A DNA stretch of 38,754 nt. Origin: Candidatus Brevibacterium intestinavium (GTDB taxonomy: Bacteria > Actinomycetota > Actinomycetes > Actinomycetales > Brevibacteriaceae). The DNA lies in assembly GCA_019117545.1 (NCBI GenBank), contig DWZN01000092.1:1-38754 (forward strand), read 5' to 3'. The number at the start of each line of letters is the position of its first letter. The first letter of the stretch is position 1. The position numbers were made by a program, and so were the translations under genes. The notes under the pieces are model-generated. The model saw nothing but the letters and a program-made list of their open reading frames with translations, was not told the DNA's origin and did no database searches. Below, in pieces: positions 25,710 through 33,455 of this stretch.

Positions 25710-26387
25710 GTGGATATTGAAGTGGTGCGGGGCGCGACGCTCTTCGCAGGTCTGGACGACGAAGCCACCAGTGCATTGATGAAGTTCATGAACCCGCGGA
25801 GTCTCCGTCGGGGAACCGTGCTCTTCAACGAAGGCGATGCCGGCGATGAGCTCTACATCGTCTCCACGGGCAAGCTCAAGATCGGTCGTGAATCCTCCGA
25901 CGGCCGCGAGAACCTGCTGTCCGTGGTCGGACCCGGCGAGATCATCGGCGAACTCAGCCTCTTCGATCCGGGTCCGCGGTCGACTTCCGTGACCGCGGTC
26001 TCCCAATCGGAGCTGCTCAGCCTCAAGCACGAAGACCTGACGACCTGGCTCAACGAACGCCCCCAGGCGGCCATGAACCTCCTCAAGGCCCTGGCTCAGC
26101 GTCTGCGCCGGACCAATGAGACCGTCGGTGACCTCGTGTTCTCCGATGTTCCCGGCCGTGTGGCCAAGGCTCTGCTCGATCTGGCCGCACGTTTCTCGAA
26201 GCCGGCTCCGGACGGCGTCCTCGTCGCCCACGACCTCACCCAGGAAGAGCTCGCGCAGCTCGTCGGTGCCTCGCGTGAGACCGTGAACAAGGCCCTCGCC
26301 GATTTCGCCGCTCGCGGGTTCATCCGCCTCGAGGCCCGTTCGGTCGTCATCCTCGACATGGACCGCATGCGCAACCGCGCCCGCTGA
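25710..26387 (+). CDS. crp: Crp/GlxR-type cAMP-responsive global regulator
   Basis: A 225-residue regulator that closely matches M. tuberculosis Crp (Rv3676) and corynebacterial GlxR in length and pattern. The cyclic-nucleotide domain has the phosphate-binding cassette GELSLFDPGPRSTS (Glu81, Arg90, Ser91). The C-terminal winged helix-turn-helix reads THDLT-like HDLTQEELAQLVGASRETVN, followed by KALADFAARG. The start is GTG at 25710, behind AAGGAGG; an upstream in-frame ATG at 25680 would read through this ribosome-binding site. It is divergent from nth and converges on the MBL gene. Confidence 0.95.
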   Translation: MDIEVVRGATLFAGLDDEATSALMKFMNPRSLRRGTVLFNEGDAGDELYIVSTGKLKIGRESSDGRENLLSVVGPGEIIGELSLFDPGPRSTSVTAVSQSELLSLKHEDLTTWLNERPQAAMNLLKALAQRLRRTNETVGDLVFSDVPGRVAKALLDLAARFSKPAPDGVLVAHDLTQEELAQLVGASRETVNKALADFAARGFIRLEARSVVILDMDRMRNRAR

Positions 26388-26434
26388 CCCTCCTGCGTCT
26401 CCGGCGGGCCAGCCCACCGGCGCCGCTGACGCTC

Positions 26435-26466
26435 GAACGCCCGGACACTTCGGTGTCCGGGCGTTC
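26435..26466. terminator. UUCG-loop terminator between crp and the MBL gene
   Basis: Bases 26435-26448 and 26453-26466 form a perfect 14-bp stem closed by the very stable TTCG tetraloop, 47 bases past the crp stop and 17 bases from the convergent MBL stop. It can serve both directions. Confidence 0.8.
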
Positions 26467-26483
26467 CTGCGTCGGTCGCGGTC

Positions 26484-27248
26484 TCAGGCGTCGGCGGCGG
26501 GCAGAGCGTCGAGGTAGGCCAGCTGGGCCTTGACGATCTGCTCGGCGGCCGGCCGCACACCGGCGTCGACGTCGTGGTAGACGATGTCGCAGACCGCGGC
26601 CGCGGTGGTCGCTCCCCGGTCGAGTGCGGCCCTGACCTGGTCGATGCGCTCCAAACGGTGGGCCCGGTAGTAGTCGATGGCCTCGGCTGGGTCGTCGATG
26701 CGGGGGCCGTGGGCGGGTTCGATGATCGCGAACGCTTCGTCGTCGAGCAGGCTGCGCAGCCGGTCGAGGGAGTTGAGATAGTCGCGCAGAGACCCTTCGG
26801 GGTGGGTCACGATCGTCGTTCCCTCCCCCAGGATCGTATCGCCGCTGTAGAGGGCGCCGGCGTGGATGAGGCTGATGCTGTCGCTGGTGTGGCCGGGGGT
26901 CGACACCACACGCAGGACATCGGCAGGGGCGTTGCCGAAGGCGATCCGGTCGCCGTCGGCCACCGGGTCCGCATGGCGGGCGAAGCGGTCGAGTGCGGCG
27001 TAGACGGGAACTTCGGGGGCCCATCGGTCGACGCTGCCGAGCATCTCCGAGTGATCGGCGTGCTGGTGGGTGAGCACGATCGCACGCAGGCTCCGGTGCC
27101 CCACCTCGGCGAGGAATGCCTCCCGGTGCTCAGCCGACTCCGGGCCGGGGTCGATGACCACGGCCGCATCGTCGTCCTGGCTGGTGAGAACGTAGGTGTT
27201 CGTCCCGGACAGGGTCATCGGGCCGGGATTGTTCGCACGGATTCTCAT
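26484..27248 (-). CDS. Metallo-beta-lactamase-fold hydrolase
   Basis: A 254-residue protein with the metal motif THQHADH (His61, His63, Asp65, His66), followed by STPGHTSDSISL (metal His), SGDTILGEGT (bridging Asp) and PAHGP (last metal His). The C-terminal 60 residues form the small helical domain seen in the LACTB2/glyoxalase-like branch. All metal ligands are present, so it should be active; the substrate is unknown. ATG at 27246-27248 overlaps the preceding Nudix-like stop as ATGA. Rv3677c is the counterpart in M. tuberculosis, next to crp. Confidence 0.9.
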   Translation of the reverse strand: MRIRANNPGPMTLSGTNTYVLTSQDDDAAVVIDPGPESAEHREAFLAEVGHRSLRAIVLTHQHADHSEMLGSVDRWAPEVPVYAALDRFARHADPVADGDRIAFGNAPADVLRVVSTPGHTSDSISLIHAGALYSGDTILGEGTTIVTHPEGSLRDYLNSLDRLRSLLDDEAFAIIEPAHGPRIDDPAEAIDYYRAHRLERIDQVRAALDRGATTAAAVCDIVYHDVDAGVRPAAEQIVKAQLAYLDALPAADA

Positions 27249-28219
27249 GAGTCGTCGCTCTCCTCGTCGATTGTCTCGTCATCATCGTCGTCGCCGCGGG
27301 ACAGGAATCCGGGGCTGTGGTCGGTATCGTGCTCGCCGACGGCGATCGCCCTGTCGCGCAGGGTGCCCTTGCTGTGCGGGTCCCTGCCGGTCTGGATGAC
27401 GATCTTCCAGTCGCCGTCGTCGCGGGTGACCTCCGGGCGCAGCGGGTGGACGTTGCGCACCTGCGCCATGGCCGCACCCACGGTCGCGACCTCGGTGAGG
27501 CTCTCGACGATGAGGCGGGTGCTGGCACCGATGCTGTTGGGATCGCCGCCGACTTCGTCGAGCACCTGAGCCGGACGCTTCCAGCCTCCCGAGGTCTCGT
27601 TCGGGGACAGGAAGTCGACCTCTTGGCCGAAGGGCACGGTGGCGATGAAGAAAGTGGTGTCGAAGCGGTGCAGCTGGGTCGGTGTGTTGATCCAGCGCAG
27701 CCATGGTTTGCACAGGTCCGCGCGCAGCTTCAGGTCACGGTCGCGCAGAACCTGTGACCAGGTGATCTCGTTGGAGAACAGCCGGGACCGGGTGGTGCGC
27801 CAGTCCGTCTGCGGGGCGGCCACGAGTTCTCGGTCGACGTCCTCGGCCAGCAGGATGCCGGTGGCGGCGAAGGCGATGCGCGCGGCCGCGGAGAAGTGGT
27901 GGAGCGCTCTGGACCTGTTCTCGATGCGCAGCGCGCGGGCGCAGCGGGCGGAGTTCCATCCGGTCAGCGGGAGCTTCCGCGCATCTCCCGGGCGCAGACT
28001 GCTGGTGGGGAAGGCCCACCGGTTGCGGTCCTCGACGCCGCGGGCGTCGAGTTGGCGGGTGATGAAGACTTCCAGACCATCGGAAGCGTCCCTGATCAGC
28101 ACGATCGCCGAGGTGGGTCGAGGGGCCTCGGGGACGGGCCACCGCCCGTCGGACTGCCAGTGGTCGAGCAGCCACCGCAGTTCCGACGAGACGGGCAGTG
28201 TGCGTCCGCTAGGCGGCAT
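27245..28219 (-). CDS. NUDIX-fold protein with degenerate catalytic box (NUDT19-like)
   Basis: A 324-residue protein whose start (TSAIVLIRDASDGLEVFITRQ) and whose middle resemble the NUDT19-like Nudix group, but the Nudix box is not functional on paper. The FPGG stretch reads FPTSS, and the REUxEExGU box reads RIAFAATGI (residues 114-122), so all three glutamates are replaced by Ile, Ala and Ala. The C-terminus ends in a very acidic tail (DDDDDETIDEESDDS). Its ATG at 28219 overlaps the end of ridA by 11 bases, and its stop overlaps the MBL start. It may be a binding or scaffold protein rather than a hydrolase; that is inference. Confidence 0.82.
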   Translation of the reverse strand: MPPSGRTLPVSSELRWLLDHWQSDGRWPVPEAPRPTSAIVLIRDASDGLEVFITRQLDARGVEDRNRWAFPTSSLRPGDARKLPLTGWNSARCARALRIENRSRALHHFSAAARIAFAATGILLAEDVDRELVAAPQTDWRTTRSRLFSNEITWSQVLRDRDLKLRADLCKPWLRWINTPTQLHRFDTTFFIATVPFGQEVDFLSPNETSGGWKRPAQVLDEVGGDPNSIGASTRLIVESLTEVATVGAAMAQVRNVHPLRPEVTRDDGDWKIVIQTGRDPHSKGTLRDRAIAVGEHDTDHSPGFLSRGDDDDDETIDEESDDS

Positions 28220-28682
28220 CGCCTGAGACTTCGACGACGACTTCGACCTCGACGGGGGTGCCCAGGGGCAGGGTGTTCACTCCCACGGCGCTGCGAGCGT
28301 GCTGTCCGCGATCGCCGAAGATCTCCCCGTAGAGTTCGGAGACGCCGTTGATGACGGCGGGCTGCTGGGTGAAGTCGTCGGCGGAGTTGACGAAGCCGGT
28401 GACCTTGACGACGCGGACGATCCGGTCGAGGTCCCCGATGACTCCCGCGATCGCGGCCAGGGCGTTGAGGCCGGCGGTGCGAGCCAGCTGGTAGCCGGTG
28501 TCGACATCGACATCCGTGCCCAGATGTCCGGTGGCCGGCAGTTTTCCGTCGACGACGGGCAGCTGACCGGAGGTGTAGACGTAGTTGCCGGTTCGCAGCG
28601 CCGGGACGTAGGCGCCGGCGGGGGCGGCGATCTCGGGCAGATCGAGGCCGAGCTCGGCGATGCGGTCAAGGGTTTTGGACAT
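28209..28682 (-). CDS. RidA/YjgF family protein
   Basis: A 157-residue member of the RidA family, whose best-known activity is hydrolysis of reactive enamine/imine intermediates. Family features are YVYTSGQLPVVDGKL, VVKVTGFVNSADDF and HARSAVGVNTLPLGTPVEVE, with Arg130 at the place of the substrate-binding arginine. It belongs to the longer subgroup, so the exact substrate may differ from classical RidA. The frame is open further upstream, but the ATG at 28680-28682, with GAGG 6-9 bases before it, is the family start. First gene of the RidA-Nudix-MBL operon; Rv3678c is the counterpart. Confidence 0.9.
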   Translation of the reverse strand: MSKTLDRIAELGLDLPEIAAPAGAYVPALRTGNYVYTSGQLPVVDGKLPATGHLGTDVDVDTGYQLARTAGLNALAAIAGVIGDLDRIVRVVKVTGFVNSADDFTQQPAVINGVSELYGEIFGDRGQHARSAVGVNTLPLGTPVEVEVVVEVSGDAA

Positions 28683-28743
28683 GGGTCCTCTTTCGAAGTG
28701 GGTTGAGTATGTGCTGTCCTCACTCAGGAGCGAAGCGGGCGGA

Positions 28744-28899
28744 TCATTCCTTCGGGCGCTTGAGGTAGGCGACGAGTCCGTTGTTGTCCGGACCCGGTAC
28801 GACCTGCACGAGTTCGTATCCGTCCTCGCCCCACTGATCGAGGATCTGCTTCGTCGCATGGACGATGAGCGGCACGGTGACGTATTCCCACTTGGTCAT
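28744..28899 (-). CDS. DUF4177-like small protein
   Basis: A 51-residue protein: MTKWEYVTVPLIVHATKQIL, then a DQWGEDGYELVQVV strand-turn motif, ending in KRPKE. The W-E-Y start followed by GEDGYELV is the DUF4177 pattern; the function is unknown. AGGAGA 5 bases before the ATG at 28897-28899 decides the start. It sits 61 bases upstream of ridA on the same strand, and a small ORF (Rv3678A) sits at the same place in M. tuberculosis. Confidence 0.85.
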   Translation of the reverse strand: MTKWEYVTVPLIVHATKQILDQWGEDGYELVQVVPGPDNNGLVAYLKRPKE

Positions 28900-29044
28900 G
28901 ATTCTCCTCGGTAGGGTGTGCGTCGACGCGCGGATTCTGCCGGGCATGTCCCAGGCACGGTCGACGACGCGGTTCCGTCCCCAGACTAGCTCAGTCCGAG
29001 TCGAGTCAGCACTCCCGCCGAGGAGCGGGACAGCATGGATGGCC

Positions 29045-29078
29045 GAAGGCGGGGAGGAATCGGCTCCTCCCCGCCTTC
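29045..29078 (-). terminator. Terminator after the penicillin-binding protein gene
   Basis: Bases 29045-29058 and 29065-29078 are perfect 14-bp inverted repeats with a 6-base loop, 73 bases beyond the PBP stop and 145 bases before the DUF4177 gene. The stem separates the two minus-strand units. Confidence 0.7.
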
Positions 29079-29151
29079 TTCACGGGCTGCTGCACTCGGC
29101 AGAGACGCCCAGTCCTTCGGCTCGCTCAGCCCTTCGGCTCAGTTGGTCGGC

Positions 29152-31485
29152 TCAGTTGCCGCCAAGGCCGGGTGCCTCATCGCCGCCGCCGTCGCCTCCG
29201 CCGCCGTCGCCACCGCCGCCGGTGCCGCCACCGCCGTCGCCACCGCCGCCGGTGCCGCCACCGCCGTTTCCTCCGCCGCCGGTGCCGCCGCCACCGCCGC
29301 CGCTGCGACCGCTGGTCGAGGAGCCACCCCCGCCTCCGGATCCGCCTCCCTTGAGGTACTTGCTGCTGGGCTTCGGGAATCCGGTGTTGCCCTTGGTCTC
29401 CTTGACCGCCTGGCTCATATAAGCCTGCCAGGTCTTACCGGAGATCGTGGCACCGTAGACGTGACCACTGACCGCACCGGCACCGTCGTAGCGCCAGTCC
29501 CTGGTGCCCGATGGATCACCGGTCCACACGGCCGTGGACAGGGTCTTCGTGAAGCCGAGCAGCCAGGTGTGGCCGACGTCGAAGTTCGTCGTACCGGTCT
29601 TCGCGCCCGCAGGGACTCCGATGCCCAGACCGGAGGTCGTACCGCCTTTGAATGTCTGCGTCAGCGCATAGGCGACGCCCTTGGCGACGTCCTTGTCGAG
29701 GACGCGTTTGCAGCCCTCGCCCGGCAGGTCGAGCTTCTCGCCGTTGCGGTCCTTGATCTCGGTGATCGGCTTGGGCCCGCAGAACTCGCCTTCGTTCGCG
29801 AAGGCCGCGAAGGCCGCTGCCATGGCGATGGGTGTAGTCTCCGTCGTTCCCAGGATCGACGAGGGGGACAGCGCCTGGATGAACCCGTTCTCATTCTCGT
29901 AGTCCAGCTTCTCACCGCTGCCGTAGCGGATGCCCAGGTCCATCGCGGTGTCCATGATGTCGCACATGTTCATTCGGTTGCCCATGGCAGCGTAACCGGT
30001 GTTCACCGAGTTCTTCGTCGCCTCGAGCGCGGTCATCGAGCCCTTGCCCTGACCGTCGCCGGCGTTGTTCGGATCCCAGTCTCCGGCCATGCTCGGGCAA
30101 CCGTCGTAGGTCCATGAGCTGGCAGGGAAATTGCGTTTCGTGGCATTGACAGTGGTATTGAGGCTCTTGCCCTCCTTGAGCCAGGCCGCGAGGACGAAGG
30201 GCTTCCACGTCGAACCGACCTGGAAACCGCCGCCGCCGTTGTGCTTCTTGTCGACGGTGTAGTTGATCGAGGTCTTCTTGTTCCTGTCCTTCTTCTTGAC
30301 CTCGCCGGCCGTGTACTCGCGGTTCTCGGCCATGGCGATGACCTCGCCGGTGCCGGGTTCGATGGTGACCAGGGCGTGGCCGGCGCCGGAGGGATCGCCG
30401 ACGGGCACACGCTTCTTGACCTCTTTGTCCGCGATCTTCTGGATATCGGGATTGAGACTGGTCTTGATCGTCAGACCACCCCGCTGGAGGAACGCGAGCC
30501 GTTCATCGGCCGTATCCCCGAAGGTGTCGTCGTTCATGATCACGTTCTGGACGTAGTTGCAGAAGAACTCCGCATTGCTCTTGGCCGCCGTGCAGCCGTT
30601 CGGTGTCTCATGCAGATCGAGGTCGAGATCGGTCTTGACCGCCTTGTCGTATTCCTCCTTCGTGATGTGGCCGTACTTGTGCATCTGCCCCAGCACGGTG
30701 TTGCGACGCTTGAGCACCTGATCGGGGAACCGCTGCGGGTTGAAGGCCGATGGGTTCTGCACGATGCCGGCGAGCATCGCCGACTGCTGGATGTTGAGGT
30801 CCTTGGCGTGGATGCCCCAGTACCGGTAGGCGGCGGCTTCGACGCCGTACACGTTCGGTGATCCCGAATAGTTGTTGATGTTCATATAGCGGTTGAGGAT
30901 TTCCTTCTTGTCGTACTTCTTCTCAACCGCGACCGCGAGTTTGGCCTCACGCAGTTTGCGCGCATAGCCTTCGACTCCGTCGGACTCCTTCGCCGCCTCG
31001 ACGCCTTCGGCGTCCTCTTCGGCATGGGCGTTCTCAGCCAGCACGTTCTTCACGTACTGCTGGGTCAGCGTCGATCCGCCCTGCGTCGTCGAGGACACCA
31101 TATTGTGCACCGCTGCACGTGCGATGCCCTCGATGTCGACACCGCCGTGTTCGAAGTACCGGTAGTCCTCGACGGCGATCGTCGCGTTCTGCATGTCCTC
31201 GGAGATCTCGTCGAGCGGAACCTCGACGCGGTTCTGCCAGTAGAACTCCGCGATCTCGGAACCGTCGGAGGCGAGCATCGTCGACTTCTCGCCGAGATCC
31301 TTGATCTCCAAGGTGGCGGGAAGCGAATCGAAGATCTCAACCGCACTGTTCGCACTGGCTGTGGCTACGCCGACTCCGGGGATGGCCAGACCGGCGGCGA
31401 CGATCCCCGCCACCGCGCTGACGGCCACGAACTGCATGAACGCGCCCATTTTGGTCGGTGTGGGATTTGACTCAGGAGACACCAT
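29152..31485 (-). CDS. Class A (bifunctional) penicillin-binding protein, PonA2-like
   Basis: A 777-residue enzyme that polymerises and crosslinks peptidoglycan. An N-terminal membrane anchor lies at residues about 18-45. The glycosyltransferase domain has EDYRYFEHGG (Glu106) and QGGSTLTQQYVKN. The transpeptidase domain has the catalytic STWK (Ser425-Lys428), SVN (493-495) and KTGTT (629-633). The last 64 residues are almost only Gly with Asp/Ser/Thr, and no PASTA domain is present, although M. tuberculosis PonA2 carries one. The ATG at 31485 has TAAACT 7 bases upstream, so it is probably leaderless. It follows the phosphoesterase gene by 36 bases on the same strand. Confidence 0.95.
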   Translation of the reverse strand: MVSPESNPTPTKMGAFMQFVAVSAVAGIVAAGLAIPGVGVATASANSAVEIFDSLPATLEIKDLGEKSTMLASDGSEIAEFYWQNRVEVPLDEISEDMQNATIAVEDYRYFEHGGVDIEGIARAAVHNMVSSTTQGGSTLTQQYVKNVLAENAHAEEDAEGVEAAKESDGVEGYARKLREAKLAVAVEKKYDKKEILNRYMNINNYSGSPNVYGVEAAAYRYWGIHAKDLNIQQSAMLAGIVQNPSAFNPQRFPDQVLKRRNTVLGQMHKYGHITKEEYDKAVKTDLDLDLHETPNGCTAAKSNAEFFCNYVQNVIMNDDTFGDTADERLAFLQRGGLTIKTSLNPDIQKIADKEVKKRVPVGDPSGAGHALVTIEPGTGEVIAMAENREYTAGEVKKKDRNKKTSINYTVDKKHNGGGGFQVGSTWKPFVLAAWLKEGKSLNTTVNATKRNFPASSWTYDGCPSMAGDWDPNNAGDGQGKGSMTALEATKNSVNTGYAAMGNRMNMCDIMDTAMDLGIRYGSGEKLDYENENGFIQALSPSSILGTTETTPIAMAAAFAAFANEGEFCGPKPITEIKDRNGEKLDLPGEGCKRVLDKDVAKGVAYALTQTFKGGTTSGLGIGVPAGAKTGTTNFDVGHTWLLGFTKTLSTAVWTGDPSGTRDWRYDGAGAVSGHVYGATISGKTWQAYMSQAVKETKGNTGFPKPSSKYLKGGGSGGGGGSSTSGRSGGGGGGTGGGGNGGGGTGGGGDGGGGTGGGGDGGGGDGGGDEAPGLGGN
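29155..29346 (-). repeat. Glycine-rich coding repeat at the PBP C-terminus
   Basis: About 190 bases of GCC/ACC/GTC-type triplets encode repeated GGGGDGGGGTGGGG-like units. The DNA is a near-pure trinucleotide-like tract with 15-30 base internal repetition, liable to replication slippage and assembly error. Confidence 0.8.
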
Positions 31486-31492
31486 GAGAGCC

Positions 31493-31498
31493 AGTTTA
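31493..31498 (-). promoter_or_regulatory. Leaderless-type -10 hexamer of the PBP gene
   Basis: TAAACT on the minus strand, 7 bases before the ATG at 31485. It lies within the 36-base gap after the phosphoesterase stop, giving the PBP its own promoter. Confidence 0.5.
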
Positions 31499-31521
31499 AC
31501 GAATTCGCCCTGTGCAGACCT

Positions 31522-32481
31522 TCAGAAACCGCTGAGCGACTGGGTTCTGGGCACGAGGGTGAGCAGACTGACCTCGGGTCGGCAGGAGAAACGCACAGGT
31601 GAGTAGGGGGAGAAGCCCAGCCCCGCCGAGATCTCGACGAGGGTTCGCCGGTACGGAAAAACACCCCTCGCGCGTGTTCGGTCGAGATCGCAGTTCGTCA
31701 CCGGAGCGCCCCAGAACGGCACCCGGATCTGTCCACCGTGCGTGTGCCCGGCCATGACGAGGTCCGCCCCCGCCGAGGCGAACGCCGCCAATGTCCGCGA
31801 ATACGGAGCGTGCGTCACGCCCACCCGCAGACCGGCCTCGGGGTCGAAGCGCGGATAGTCCAGGCGCCCCTGGCCGGGCGTGCCGCTGCTCCAGCGGATG
31901 TCATCACGGTCGATATGGGCATCGCCGAGTCCGCAGAAGTCGATGCGGGTGCCCTTGACGCTCAGGCTCGCCTCGGCGTTGTCGAGGAAATGCCAGCCCC
32001 GAGCGGTCTCTGCAGGCTGCGCGGTCGCACCTTCGAATCCGCGGATGAGCGCCTTGACGTCGAGATCGGGTTCGACCCGGTGCTTGACCTGGGACGGCGA
32101 GCGCAGATACGTCGCCGGATTCTTCGCCTGCGGGGAGAAGAAGTCGTTGGACCCGAGGACGAAGACACCGGGGACGTCGATCAGTTCGTCGAAGACGTCG
32201 AGCACACGCGGGACGATATCGGCCGAGAGGTTGTCACCGGTGTTGACGACGAGGTCGGGGTCGAGTCGGGTCAGAGCCTTGACCCAGGCGGCGCGATGCT
32301 TCTGCCAGGGAGCCAGGTGCAGGTCGGAGACGTGGAGGACCCGGATGGGTGCGGCACCGGCCGGCAGGACCGGAAGGGTGTGTCGGCGGACGGCGAAGAG
32401 GTGCGGTTCGATGACCGCGCCCCAGATGCCGGCGGCCGCGGATGCGGCGAGGCCCCCGGCGAGGAGTGCACGCTTGTTCAT
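31522..32481 (-). CDS. Calcineurin-like metallophosphoesterase
   Basis: A 319-residue protein with the metal motifs of the family in order: SDLHL (DxH), NTGDN (GD), GSNDFF (GNxD/H variant), THAPY and GHTHGG (GHxH). An N-terminal hydrophobic segment (ALLAGGLAASAAAGIWGAVI) suggests export or membrane anchoring with the catalytic domain outside. M. tuberculosis Rv3683, directly after ponA2, is the counterpart. Substrate unknown. The start ATG 32481 is preceded by GGGGGA and by TAGAGT 7 bases upstream. Translation from further upstream (to 32973) would run through the permease gene and is not credible. Confidence 0.9.
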   Translation of the reverse strand: MNKRALLAGGLAASAAAGIWGAVIEPHLFAVRRHTLPVLPAGAAPIRVLHVSDLHLAPWQKHRAAWVKALTRLDPDLVVNTGDNLSADIVPRVLDVFDELIDVPGVFVLGSNDFFSPQAKNPATYLRSPSQVKHRVEPDLDVKALIRGFEGATAQPAETARGWHFLDNAEASLSVKGTRIDFCGLGDAHIDRDDIRWSSGTPGQGRLDYPRFDPEAGLRVGVTHAPYSRTLAAFASAGADLVMAGHTHGGQIRVPFWGAPVTNCDLDRTRARGVFPYRRTLVEISAGLGFSPYSPVRFSCRPEVSLLTLVPRTQSLSGF

Positions 32482-32488
32482 TCCCCCA

Positions 32489-32494
32489 ACTCTA
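32489..32494 (-). promoter_or_regulatory. -10 hexamer of the metallophosphoesterase gene
   Basis: TAGAGT on the minus strand, 7 bases before the ATG. The intervening GGGGGA could alternatively act as a ribosome-binding sequence on a longer transcript. Confidence 0.4.
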
Positions 32495-32512
32495 TCCGCT
32501 CCCGCAGTTCCG

Positions 32513-32551
32513 CCTGACAGCCACGGGGCACGAAGCGGTGCCGTCGTCAGG
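32513..32551 (-). terminator. Imperfect hairpin at the end of the metal importer operon
   Basis: CCTGAC (32513-32518) pairs with GTCAGG (32546-32551), and GGCAC (32527-32531) with GTGCC (32538-32542). The hairpin overlaps the permease stop and precedes the phosphoesterase promoter. The internal loops make it weaker than the other stems in the window. Confidence 0.3.
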
Positions 32552-33455
32552 CTGCGGCCAGCGACGTGTTGTGCTCTTCGGCGGCGCGAGCGACGCGGCG
32601 ACGGTCCAGCGCCTTCATCCGGCGGCTGCCGACGAGTCGGCAGACGAGGTAGATGAGGAAGGAGATCGTCGTGACGAACGGGCTGATCGGGACCACGGGT
32701 GAGCCGAGCGCGATGAGGATGCCCCCGACCGAGGCGGTGACGGCGAAGATCACGCTGAGCACGGGCACCCACACCGGGGAGGCCGAGAGCTGTGTGGCAG
32801 CGGCCGCCGGGGTGATGAGCAGGGCGAGGACGAGCAGGACGCCGACGACCTGCACACTCAGGGCCACGGCCAGGCCGAGGGTGAGCATGAAGACGATGGT
32901 CAGCGCCGAGACTGGCACGCCCTTGGCCCTGGCCACGCCGGGGTCGAGGCTGGCGAACATCAGCGGTCTCCACACGATGGCCAGGACGACGAGCACGGCG
33001 AGCGAGCAGAGGATGAGGGTGAGGATCTGGCCCGGTGTGATCGCGACGATCTGACCGGTGAGCAGCCCGAACTTGCTCGCCGCGCGGCCGTCGTAGAGGG
33101 CGAGGAAGAGGATCGCCAGTCCCAGGCCGAAGGGCATGAGCACACCGATGATGGCGTTCTTCTCCGAGGCCTTGGCTCCCCCGACTCCGATGATCAGCGA
33201 CGCCATGATCGAGCCGATGATCGACCCGGCCACGACGTCGAAGCCGATGAGCAGGGCGAATGCGGCCCCGGCGAAGGAGAGTTCGGAGATGCCGTGGACG
33301 GCGAAGGGGATGTCCCGAGCCATGACGAAGACGCTGATCAGGCCCCCGACGACTCCCAGCAGTGCCGCGGCGATGAGCGAATTGGCCAGCAGTGCGACCA
33401 ATTCCCCATAGTCTTCGAAGGTGAAGAGGTTGGCGAAGATCTCTGCCGCGCTCAT
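32547..33455 (-). CDS. Metal (zinc/manganese-type) ABC transporter permease, ZnuB-like
   Basis: A 302-residue membrane protein of the ABC-3 family with about eight hydrophobic segments, starting with LVALLANSLIAAALLGVVGG. Family hallmarks are FVMARDIPFAVHGISELSFAG near residue 45 and VQVVGVLLVLALLITPAAAA near 205-225. The start ATG overlaps the ATPase stop as ATGA (33452-33455). It carries metal delivered by the binding protein encoded two genes upstream. Confidence 0.92.
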   Translation of the reverse strand: MSAAEIFANLFTFEDYGELVALLANSLIAAALLGVVGGLISVFVMARDIPFAVHGISELSFAGAAFALLIGFDVVAGSIIGSIMASLIIGVGGAKASEKNAIIGVLMPFGLGLAILFLALYDGRAASKFGLLTGQIVAITPGQILTLILCSLAVLVVLAIVWRPLMFASLDPGVARAKGVPVSALTIVFMLTLGLAVALSVQVVGVLLVLALLITPAAAATQLSASPVWVPVLSVIFAVTASVGGILIALGSPVVPISPFVTTISFLIYLVCRLVGSRRMKALDRRRVARAAEEHNTSLAAA

